NCBI GenBank assembly: GCA_002684605.1
Contig: NYVM01000095.1
Location: 1-19,389, forward strand
Direction of reading: 5' to 3'
From: Candidatus Pelagibacterales bacterium
GTDB lineage: Bacteria; Pseudomonadota; Alphaproteobacteria; TMED109
DNA: 19,389 nt
The notes beneath the pieces were generated by a model. It was not told where the DNA came from and ran no database searches. It saw only the letters and a list, made by a program, of their open reading frames with translations. This document shows, piece after piece, positions 7,438 to 14,761 of this stretch (position 1 is the stretch's first letter; each line of letters opens with the position of its first letter). The translations under genes and the position numbers were made by a program.

Positions 7438-8038
7438 TAATTACGATAATTATTTTTGGGATTTTGATGGGGTATTAATTGAATCTGATGATATAAGAAC
7501 TGCAGGGTTTGAACATGTTTTTAGAGCATACAATACAAGTGTAATTTCAAAGATTATCAACTTTCATAAAAAAAATGGAGGTTTATCTAGATATTTTAAA
7601 ATAAACCACTTTTATGAAGTTATAATAAAAAAAAAATTAACTAAGGATTTATTAGAATTACATTTAACTGACTATACAAATTTTGTTTATGAGAGATTAA
7701 TTAATCCTAAACTTTTAATTAGTGAGAATTTAACATTTATAAAAAAAAATCAATCAAAAAATCATTTTATAGTATCAGCTTCAGATGAAAAAGAGCTTAA
7801 GTCAATTTGTAATAATCTAAAAATAGATTATCTATTTTCTGAAATTAAAGGCTCACCACAAATAAAAGAGAATAATATTTTAAGCATCATTTCAAAAAAT
7901 AAATTAAATAAAGCTAAATGTGTCCTAATTGGTGATTCAATAAATGATTTAAATGCAGCTACAATTGCAAATATTGATTTTATTGGATTTAATAATCCAG
8001 AGTTAGAATCTATGTCAAGTAGAAAAAGTGTAAATTAA
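7430..8038 (+). CDS. HAD-superfamily phosphatase (Gph/β-PGM-like, capped)
   Basis: 202 aa from the ATG at 7430. All HAD motifs are visible: motif I WDFDGVL (nucleophile D11, D13), motif II VSAS (115-118), a basic KGSP near 140-143, and motif IV LIGDSINDL (D169, D173). The stretch 16-90 between motifs I and II forms a helical cap, as in phosphoglycolate phosphatase, and unlike the capless KdsC. An in-frame ATG at 7367 would add 21 residues and a 71-nt overlap; 7430 is preferred because motif I then begins about ten residues in and the overlap is 8 nt. In a ulosonic-acid pathway this enzyme could remove phosphate from the aldolase substrate or product before CMP activation (inference). Confidence 0.85.
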   Translation: MNNNYDNYFWDFDGVLIESDDIRTAGFEHVFRAYNTSVISKIINFHKKNGGLSRYFKINHFYEVIIKKKLTKDLLELHLTDYTNFVYERLINPKLLISENLTFIKKNQSKNHFIVSASDEKELKSICNNLKIDYLFSEIKGSPQIKENNILSIISKNKLNKAKCVLIGDSINDLNAATIANIDFIGFNNPELESMSSRKSVN

Positions 8039-8048
8039 ATATTGTCTT

Positions 8049-8858
8049 ATGAATATTGCTGTTTTATTAACTACTTTTCAAAAAAAAGATGAAACACTCA
8101 AATGCCTTGGATGTTTAGATAATAACAACTATAGAGTAAAAGTTTTTATAACAGATTCTAATTCTAAAAACAATATAGAAGAAAGTATAATTGAAAATCC
8201 TAATATTCATTTTAAAAATGTTGGAGATGATATCTATTGGAATCAAGGAATGATTTTAGCATGGAAAGAAGCTGTTAAATTTAAATTAGATTTTGATTTC
8301 TATATATGGCTTAATAATGATACCTACTTGTATAAAGATGCAATTAAAACTATGATTGAAAATTTTAAATCTCATAAAAGTGATTCATTAATTGTTGGGA
8401 CTACTCAATATAATAATACATTAACTTATGGAGGTAGAGTGAGTTTTAAGGGTTCAATTATTGAGCCGTCAGGCTCTCCTGAACCAGTAAAGATTATAAA
8501 TGGAAATTGTGTGTTAATTTCAAGAAATATTTTTAAAAAGTTAGGTTTTTTAAATAGCAAATTTAGCCACTCATTAGGTGATATTGATTATGGATTAAGA
8601 GCAATTGAAAATAAAATAAAGGTTTATTGTACTAGTAAAATAATTGGCGAATGTATGTCTAACCCATATATCTGGTATCAAGAAAAAAATCTAATCGATA
8701 GAATAAAAGCTTTAAACTCACCAAAAGGAACTCCATTAAATGAGTATCTTTACTTTAATTATTATCATTTTGGAGTTTTTAATGCATTAAAATTTCTATT
8801 AGCTTCATTTTTTGCATTATTATTTCCTAAATTTTATAAATTATTAAGATCACAATGA
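8049..8858 (+). CDS. GT2-family glycosyltransferase (rhamnosyltransferase-like)
   Basis: 269 aa with a GT-A fold. The N-terminus [18 protein letters not shown] binds the nucleotide; ITDSNSK (34-40) follows β2, and WLNNDTYLY (87-95) carries the metal-binding acidic motif as NND in place of Dx[15 protein letters not shown] has the acidic residues expected near the acceptor site. The C-terminal [14 protein letters not shown] is hydrophobic and may associate with the inner membrane. It resembles rhamnosyl/deoxysugar transferases of O-antigen clusters and directly precedes the GDP-fucose genes, so fucose is a possible donor sugar (inference). Its TGA stop overlaps the gmd ATG (ATGA); its own start is 10 nt after the phosphatase stop, without a Shine-Dalgarno. 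Confidence 0.88.
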   Translation: MNIAVLLTTFQKKDETLKCLGCLDNNNYRVKVFITDSNSKNNIEESIIENPNIHFKNVGDDIYWNQGMILAWKEAVKFKLDFDFYIWLNNDTYLYKDAIKTMIENFKSHKSDSLIVGTTQYNNTLTYGGRVSFKGSIIEPSGSPEPVKIINGNCVLISRNIFKKLGFLNSKFSHSLGDIDYGLRAIENKIKVYCTSKIIGECMSNPYIWYQEKNLIDRIKALNSPKGTPLNEYLYFNYYHFGVFNALKFLLASFFALLFPKFYKLLRSQ

Positions 8859-9967
8859 AAACTGCATTAATTACTGGAATAACTGGCCAAGATGGCGCCT
8901 ATCTTGCTGAATTTTTAATTGGTAAAGGATATATAGTTCATGGAATTAAAAGAAGAGCTTCGTCTTTTAATTCAGATAGAATTGATCATCTATATCAAGA
9001 TCCACATGTAGAAAATCAAAATTTCATTTTACATTATGGTGACTTAACAGATTCTCTGAACTTAACTAAAATTATAAATGAGGTTCAACCTGATGAAATA
9101 TATAATTTAGCAGCTATGAGTCATGTCGCTGTATCTTTTGATTTGCCAGAATACACGGCTAATGTTGATGCATTGGGAGCTTTAAGGATTCTAGAGGCAG
9201 TTAGATTATTAAAATTAGAAAATAAAGTAAGAATATATCAAGCGTCTACTTCTGAACTTTATGGTAAAGTTCAAGAAATTCCCCAAACAGAAGAGACTCC
9301 TTTCTATCCAAGATCTCCATATGGTGTTGCTAAACTTTATGGTTATTGGATTACTAAAAATTATAGAGAATCCTATGGCATTTTTGCATCAAACGGTATT
9401 CTTTTTAATCATGAGTCACCAATTCGTGGAGAGACTTTTGTCACTAGAAAAATTACAAGAGCAATTGCAAAGATGGCCCTAGGTCTTCAGGATATCTTAT
9501 ATCTTGGAAATCTTGATTCGAAAAGAGACTGGGGGCATGCTAAAGATTATGTTAGAGTGATGTGGATGATTCTTCAAGCTGATAAACCAGATGATTGGGT
9601 AATTGCTACAGGTAAAACTAGCTCAGTTAGAAATTTTATAGAGCTTGCGTTTAAAAATGTAGGTGTTAAAATTGAGTTTAAAGGTAAAGGAATTGATGAA
9701 AAAGGGATAATATCAAAAATATCTAATAAAAACTATAAATTTAAAGAAGGCCAGGTTGTGGTTTCAGTTGATCCTAAATATTTTCGTCCTTCAGAAGTTG
9801 ATATTCTAGTTGGGGATGCTTCAAAAGCAAAAAGAGAGTTAAACTGGAAGCCTAAAATTAGCTTGGAAGAGCTTGTAAATGATATGATGGTTTCAGATCT
9901 TAAAGTTATGAAAAAGGATTTAGACCTATTAAAGCTTGGTTATACTCCGAAAAATCATTTTGAATGA
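8855..9967 (+). CDS. gmd: GDP-mannose 4,6-dehydratase
   Basis: 370 aa, full length and very well conserved. It converts GDP-D-mannose to GDP-4-keto-6-deoxy-D-mannose in the cytoplasm, the first step to GDP-L-fucose. NAD(P)-binding GITGQDGAY (8-16) is followed by [11 protein letters not shown]; the catalytic residues sit where E. coli Gmd has them: T132 and E134 in ASTSELYG and Y156/K160 in [26 protein letters not shown] and [17 protein letters not shown] are characteristic of the family. The gene overlaps both its neighbours by 4 nt (ATGA), so translation is probably coupled with the GT2 gene before it and with fcl after it. Its base composition is slightly less AT-extreme than the divergent genes around it because the protein is conserved. 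Confidence 0.98.
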   Translation: MKTALITGITGQDGAYLAEFLIGKGYIVHGIKRRASSFNSDRIDHLYQDPHVENQNFILHYGDLTDSLNLTKIINEVQPDEIYNLAAMSHVAVSFDLPEYTANVDALGALRILEAVRLLKLENKVRIYQASTSELYGKVQEIPQTEETPFYPRSPYGVAKLYGYWITKNYRESYGIFASNGILFNHESPIRGETFVTRKITRAIAKMALGLQDILYLGNLDSKRDWGHAKDYVRVMWMILQADKPDDWVIATGKTSSVRNFIELAFKNVGVKIEFKGKGIDEKGIISKISNKNYKFKEGQVVVSVDPKYFRPSEVDILVGDASKAKRELNWKPKISLEELVNDMMVSDLKVMKKDLDLLKLGYTPKNHFE

Positions 9968-10899
9968 TTGTAAAAGATTCAAAAATATATATTGCTGGGC
10001 ATAATGGTATGGTTGGGTCAGCTATACTTAGAAAATTAAAAAATGAGGGATATGAGAATATAATTTTCAAAAGCTCCAAAGAATTGGATTTAAGAATTCA
10101 GAAAAATGTTGATGAATTTCTAAGTAGCGAAAAACCTGAATATATAATTGATGCAGCTGCAATTGTAGGAGGTATTTGGGCTAATAACGAGTATCAATAC
10201 AGATTTTTAATGGATAATATGCTTATTCAGAATAATCTTATTAATGCATCAATAAATAACAAAATAAAAAATTTTATTTTTCTTGGTAGCTCATGTATTT
10301 ATCCAAAATTAGCAACTCAGCCTATGAAAGAAGAATATCTTTTATCAGGACCTCTTGAAGAGACTAATAAATGGTATGCTATTGCAAAAATAACAGGAGT
10401 GAAACTAATCGAATCCATAAGAAATGAGTTTGGTTACAATTACGTGTCTCTAATGCCAACAAACCTTTATGGTCCTAATGATAATTTTGATGAAATGACT
10501 TCACATGTCATCCCAGGAATGATAGCTAAATTTCATAAAGCAAAAATTAAAAATATTAAGTCAGTTACACTATGGGGAGACGGATCACCATTAAGAGAAT
10601 TTTTACATGTTGATGATCTTGCAGAGGCTATTAATCTTTTTTTAAATAATGAAGCTAAAGACTTTATTTATAATGTTGGATCTGATCAAGAAATTTCAAT
10701 TAAAAACCTAGCTAAACTAGTGTCAAAAACTGTACGCTATAATGGAGAAATATTATGGGATAAAAATTTTCCTAATGGAACCCCCAAGAAAAAGCTTGAT
10801 TCTAGGAAAATACATGAATTTGGTTTTTCACCAAAAATTAAATTAGAAAAAGATGGACTGAAAACTGTTTATAATTGGTATATAAACAGTCAAATTTAA
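9964..10899 (+). CDS. fcl: GDP-L-fucose synthase (GDP-4-keto-6-deoxymannose 3,5-epimerase/4-reductase)
   Basis: 311 aa, typical length. It epimerises and reduces the Gmd product to GDP-L-fucose with NADPH. The Rossmann motif [14 protein letters not shown] (8-21) is the family start; the active-site residues line up with E. coli Fcl with an offset of two: S109 and C111 in LGSSCIYP, Y138 and K142 in WYAIAKITG, and H181 in [19 protein letters not shown] and [10 protein letters not shown] are further family signatures. It overlaps gmd by 4 nt. Gmd plus Fcl means L-fucose (or a fucose-derived sugar) is a component of the glycan. A 77-nt gap follows, the longest inside the + strand cluster. Confidence 0.97.
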   Translation: MIVKDSKIYIAGHNGMVGSAILRKLKNEGYENIIFKSSKELDLRIQKNVDEFLSSEKPEYIIDAAAIVGGIWANNEYQYRFLMDNMLIQNNLINASINNKIKNFIFLGSSCIYPKLATQPMKEEYLLSGPLEETNKWYAIAKITGVKLIESIRNEFGYNYVSLMPTNLYGPNDNFDEMTSHVIPGMIAKFHKAKIKNIKSVTLWGDGSPLREFLHVDDLAEAINLFLNNEAKDFIYNVGSDQEISIKNLAKLVSKTVRYNGEILWDKNFPNGTPKKKLDSRKIHEFGFSPKIKLEKDGLKTVYNWYINSQI

Positions 10900-10976
10900 T
10901 TAGATGCTGCATTCAAAATTTTAATAAAATATATTTAAACTAGATCTACAGTAATACTAAAGTTTAATAGTTTAAC

Positions 10977-12077
10977 ATGAAAAATGTATTTATTATAAAT
11001 AAAAATTTTCCTCTTTACAGAAAAGGGATATGGGATAAATTATTATTGAATGATGAAATAAAATTTTATTTCTGTTTTTCAAGAAAATCTTATAATAATA
11101 TAAAGGCATTTGAAATATCTAATAATCAATACAATGAAAGACATTTTAAAATAGACAATGTCTTCTTCTTGGGTTGGATTTTATGGCAAAAAGGAGTTCT
11201 AAAAATTCTTACTAAAAAAGCTAATGCGGTAATATTCTTAGGTGAGATGTCAATCATAAGCACCTGGATAGTTTCTTTATTATTAAGAATAAAAAAAGTA
11301 AAAGTAATTTTTTGGGGGCATGGTTTATATGGAAAGGATAGTGGTTTTAAAAAAATCATAAGAATATTATTTTTGAAAATAGCAAATCACAATCTGGTTT
11401 ATGAAAAATATGCAAAAGAATTAATGGTTAAAAATGGATTTAAAAATTCTAAAATAAGCGTTGTGTATAATTCAATTAATTACTATGAACAATTGAATCT
11501 TTTTAATAAACTTGAGAAAAATAACTCTGAAAAAATTTTTTATGATGATGCTCCTGTATTGTTATTTATAGGCAGATTGACCAAAGAAAAAAAAATAGAT
11601 CAACTTATTGAAACAACAATAATTCTAAACAAAATATCTAATTATAATCTTATAATTATCGGTGATGGTGAGATGAGAAAAAGCCTAGAGGTTAAAGCAA
11701 AAAATTTAATTGATATAAATAGATGTATTTTTTATGGTGAATGTTATGATGAGATTAAGATTTCAAAATTATTATATAACTCAGATTTAACTATTTCACC
11801 AGGAAATGTAGGGCTAACTGCAATACACTCTTTAAGCTATGGAACTCCAGTTTGCAGTCACTCTAATTTAGATACTCAAATGCCTGAAGTTGAAAGTATA
11901 ATTGACGGTGTAAATGGCTTTTTATTTATAGAGAATAATATATCCAGTATGGTTAAAGGAATTTCTTCTTGGTTTGAAGAACATGAAGATATTAATAAAA
12001 GAAAAATAAGAGAAGTGATTGACAAGAATTATAATCCAGAAAATCAAGAGAACATTATTTTAAAAGCTATACAATGA
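10977..12077 (+). CDS. GT4-type glycosyltransferase (GT-B fold) lacking the canonical EX7E glutamates
   Basis: 366 aa. The N-terminal domain has ILWQKGVLKIL and VIFWGHGLYGKDSGF (110-124); the C-terminal nucleotide-binding domain has LLFIGRLTKEKKIDQLI (195-211), IIIGDGEMRKSLE (227-239) and SPGNVGLTAIHSLSYGTPV (274-292). Where GT4 enzymes have E-x7-E, this protein has G276 and H284. The PGNVGL form recurs in a GT4 subgroup of O-antigen clusters, so I expect it to be active. The donor cannot be told from sequence. It starts after a 77-nt gap following fcl, with the A/T-rich leader typical of this cluster, and its TGA overlaps the next gene's ATG. Confidence 0.85.
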   Translation: MKNVFIINKNFPLYRKGIWDKLLLNDEIKFYFCFSRKSYNNIKAFEISNNQYNERHFKIDNVFFLGWILWQKGVLKILTKKANAVIFLGEMSIISTWIVSLLLRIKKVKVIFWGHGLYGKDSGFKKIIRILFLKIANHNLVYEKYAKELMVKNGFKNSKISVVYNSINYYEQLNLFNKLEKNNSEKIFYDDAPVLLFIGRLTKEKKIDQLIETTIILNKISNYNLIIIGDGEMRKSLEVKAKNLIDINRCIFYGECYDEIKISKLLYNSDLTISPGNVGLTAIHSLSYGTPVCSHSNLDTQMPEVESIIDGVNGFLFIENNISSMVKGISSWFEEHEDINKRKIREVIDKNYNPENQENIILKAIQ

Positions 12078-13069
12078 AGATAATATATGATAATATTATT
12101 TTTAAACTTCAAAAAACTGGAGGAATAACTAATTACTGGAAAAATCTTTACTTTCAAATTTCTAAATTTATTGAAATCGAAGATTATAATGTTGAAAAGT
12201 CACTAAACAAAAATATTCCAGTTCTGTTTTATAGATATTTAGATTCATTTGTTGATATAAACAAAAAATTTATTTTCCATTCTAGCTACTACACAGTTTG
12301 CAAAAACAAAAATGCATTAAATATTGTAACCGTTCATGACTTTGTTTATGAATATTATAAAAAAGGTTTAATAAGGTTTATTCATATACTGCAAAAAAGA
12401 AGAGCTATTAAAAATGCAAAAAAAATTATATGTATTTCTTACAATACAAAGAAAGATTTATTAAAGTATTATCCTAAAATTGATAAAAGTAAAATTCATG
12501 TAGTTTATCATGGAGTAAGTGATGATTTTAGGCTTACGACCTCTAAAGGTGAAAATTCAAAAAAAATAATTTTTGTTGGAAATAGATCAGGTTATAAAAA
12601 CTTTAAACAAGTTGTACAGGCGTTAAAAATCATTAAAAAATTTGAATTAATCATAGTTGGCGGAGGAAACCTTAATTTAAACGAATTAAGTATGCTTAGC
12701 AAGATTCGATATAACCATTATCAAAATATTTCTGACCAAAAATTAAATAGTTTGTATAATAAATCATTTGCCCTGGTTTACCCTTCTTTATATGAAGGTT
12801 TTGGTTTACCTATTCTAGAATCTCTTAAAGCTGGATGCCCTGTTATATGTAGTGTTAAATCTTCAACAGGCGAAATAGGTGATGAGTATGTTCTAAAGGG
12901 GGAAATTTCACCGTCATATATAGTCAACGCAATTAAAAAACTAGATAATAAGAATTATCGAAAACAATTGGTCTCTTCAGGTATTGTTTATGCATCTAAT
13001 TTTACATGGAAGAAAACTGCAAAAGAGACACTAAACATTTATAATGAAGTATGGGAAAAATATCAATAA
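12074..13069 (+). CDS. GT4-family glycosyltransferase
   Basis: 331 aa GT-B enzyme. Acceptor-domain signs are TGGITNYW (15-22) and TVHDFVYEYY (86-95), where mannosyl-type transferases have a conserved H-D; the linker has ICISYNTKKDLL (119-130) and VVYHGVSDDF. The donor domain shows IFVGNRSGYKNF (166-177) and YPSLYEGFGLPILESLKAGCPV with the canonical E241-x7-E249. This pattern is like mannosyltransferases of the WbdB/WbpY sort, but sugar specificity is a guess. It overlaps the previous gene by 4 nt and the next by 19 nt, which marks one translation-coupled run of three glycosyltransferases. Confidence 0.92.
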   Translation: MKIIYDNIIFKLQKTGGITNYWKNLYFQISKFIEIEDYNVEKSLNKNIPVLFYRYLDSFVDINKKFIFHSSYYTVCKNKNALNIVTVHDFVYEYYKKGLIRFIHILQKRRAIKNAKKIICISYNTKKDLLKYYPKIDKSKIHVVYHGVSDDFRLTTSKGENSKKIIFVGNRSGYKNFKQVVQALKIIKKFELIIVGGGNLNLNELSMLSKIRYNHYQNISDQKLNSLYNKSFALVYPSLYEGFGLPILESLKAGCPVICSVKSSTGEIGDEYVLKGEISPSYIVNAIKKLDNKNYRKQLVSSGIVYASNFTWKKTAKETLNIYNEVWEKYQ

Positions 13070-13791
13070 TTACCATTTGCTATAACGCTGAGAAAACAAT
13101 ATCTAAAACTTTAGATTCAATTAAAAATCAAAGCTACCAAAATTATGAGCATATAGTTATCGATGGAGGATCTTCAGATAAAACATTAGAATTAGTAAAA
13201 AAAGCTAATATTTCAATTAAAATTATTTCTGAAAAAGATGGCGGAATATATGATGCATTTAATAAAGGTCTTAAAATTGCTTCCGGTGATATTATTGGAT
13301 TTTTAAATTCAGATGATATTTTCCATGAAAAAGACTCTTTAAAAAAAATCCTTGACTCATTTGATGATGATATTGATTGTGTATTTGGCGATTTAATATA
13401 CTCTAATATTAAGAATGAAACGAAAAGAATTTGGAAGGGGTCTAAATTTAAAAAAGGTACTTTCAAAAAAGGGTGGATGCCTGCTCACCCCACTTTTTAT
13501 TGTAAAAGATCGATATATGAAAAGTATGGGTTTTTTAAAGAAGAATATAAAATTGCAGGAGATTTTGAGCTTATGCTTAGATTCCTTGAAAAACATAATA
13601 TTAGGTCAAAATATATTCCAGAAACTCTTGTAAACATGAAGCTAGGCGGAATTAGCAATAGGGATATAGGAAATATTTTAATAATATTACAGGAGGAGTT
13701 TAAAGCGTTCAAGCAAAGTAATATATCATTGAATAAATTCTTTTATATATTACACAAATCAAAAAAAATAAAAGAATTTAAGATTTTTTAA
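13051..13791 (+). CDS. GT2-family glycosyltransferase (WcaA/colanic-acid type)
   Basis: 246 aa, GT-A fold. The start KISIITICYNAEKTISKTLDS is classic GT2; HIVIDGGSSDKT (34-45) follows, EKDGGIYDAFNKG (61-73) is the donor-site loop, and GFLNSDDIF (83-91) holds the metal-binding SDD. AGDFELMLRF near residue 169 supplies the ED-like acceptor-base region (here GDFEL). The subgroup is common in O-antigen clusters of Bacteroidota and Proteobacteria and often adds the sugar next to the lipid-linked primer. The ATG lies 19 nt inside the previous gene; the only alternatives would cut into the conserved first β-strand. It is followed by the initiating transferase gene 16 nt later. Confidence 0.93.
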   Translation: MGKISIITICYNAEKTISKTLDSIKNQSYQNYEHIVIDGGSSDKTLELVKKANISIKIISEKDGGIYDAFNKGLKIASGDIIGFLNSDDIFHEKDSLKKILDSFDDDIDCVFGDLIYSNIKNETKRIWKGSKFKKGTFKKGWMPAHPTFYCKRSIYEKYGFFKEEYKIAGDFELMLRFLEKHNIRSKYIPETLVNMKLGGISNRDIGNILIILQEEFKAFKQSNISLNKFFYILHKSKKIKEFKIF

Positions 13792-13807
13792 TTTTTATTA
13801 GATAGTT

Positions 13808-14761
13808 ATGATAATAATATTCTCACTTTTTTTAGCAATTCTAAGTATACTTTTTTGCCAAAAAGTATTTATTAAAAAAAAGATTTTTGATAAAATTAAT
13901 ATAAGATCTTCACATAACTCTATTGCAACTAGATCAGGTGGACTCAGTTTTTTTATTGTTATATTCATTGTTTCAGTTTTTAATTATTTGAATGGTATTG
14001 AACTATATGACTACTCGATTTTAACACCTTTAAGTATACTTTTTTTGGTAGGACTTTATGATGATATCAATGGAATAGATTTTAAATTAAAATTTATTTT
14101 TCAAATAATAGTTGCTAAAATTATTATAGATAATGGATTAATAATTGATAATCTTCATGGTGTCTTTGGTCTTTATGAAATTAACAGAATATTAGCTCAA
14201 CTTCTTACAATACTAATCATTGTGTCTATTATTAATGCCATCAACTTTATAGATGGTTTAGATGGTTTAGCAATATCAATCACCATATTATTTATTGTTT
14301 CTTTTCAGTTCTTTGCACTTATAAGTTCTGATTTTTATTATTTAACTATTATAATTATTACATCTTTAGTCCCTCTTTATTATTTTAACTTTAGGAACAA
14401 AAATAAGGTCTTTTTAGGTGACTCTGGATCTTACCTATTAGGAGGTGTAGTTTCTGTTTATGTATTGTATATTCTCAGTCAAGACTATACTATTAAGCCT
14501 CAATTTGATGTTCATAAAATTATATTTGTAATTTCAATTTTGATATACCCAATTGTTGATCTTATTCGAATTTTTACAATACGAGTTTATAACGGTAAAT
14601 CACCTTTTCTTGCTGATAAAAATCATATTCACCACATTTTAAATAGATATTATAAATCTCATTTCAAAACTACATTTCTAATAATTATAGTCTCTTCCTT
14701 AGTCATCATTCTTTTACAACTAATACTTAATCAAAAATTAGTTTTTTTGTATTTAAGTTAA
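13808..14761 (+). CDS. WecA/WbpL-type polyprenyl-phosphate sugar-1-phosphate transferase (MraY-like)
   Basis: 317 aa, about ten membrane helices. It transfers a HexNAc-1-phosphate from a UDP-sugar to undecaprenyl phosphate at the cytoplasmic face and so starts the repeat unit. Signatures of the superfamily are SSHNSIATRSGGLSF (34-48), GLYDDINGID with the DD pair (85-86), NAINFIDGLDGLA (143-155), VFLGDSGSYLLGG (201-213) and the cytoplasmic DKNHIHHILN (270-279), which contains the HIHH box of WecA/WbpL-type enzymes. The sequence looks most like flavobacterial members. It is the last gene of the + strand run; its TAA stop shares the TTAA at 14758-14761 with the stop of the convergent ligase gene. 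The sugar could be GlcNAc, QuiNAc or FucNAc. Confidence 0.94.
   Translation: MIIIFSLFLAILSILFCQKVFIKKKIFDKINIRSSHNSIATRSGGLSFFIVIFIVSVFNYLNGIELYDYSILTPLSILFLVGLYDDINGIDFKLKFIFQIIVAKIIIDNGLIIDNLHGVFGLYEINRILAQLLTILIIVSIINAINFIDGLDGLAISITILFIVSFQFFALISSDFYYLTIIIITSLVPLYYFNFRNKNKVFLGDSGSYLLGGVVSVYVLYILSQDYTIKPQFDVHKIIFVISILIYPIVDLIRIFTIRVYNGKSPFLADKNHIHHILNRYYKSHFKTTFLIIIVSSLVIILLQLILNQKLVFLYLS

Noticed and set aside
4369..8038. Ordinary KDO biosynthesis operon
   Set aside because: No KdsA or KdsD-like gene is present, the HAD protein has a cap unlike KdsC, and the KdsB-like pocket sequence differs; the possibility is kept as the refuting alternative.
10900..10976. Promoter or terminator in the 77-nt gap after fcl
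   Set aside because: No hairpin with T-run and no convincing promoter elements; only short AT-rich words.
13143..13712. Open frames on the - strand and in another + frame over the GT2 gene
   Set aside because: They are shadows of the clear GT2 glycosyltransferase at 13051-13791 and show no family motif.
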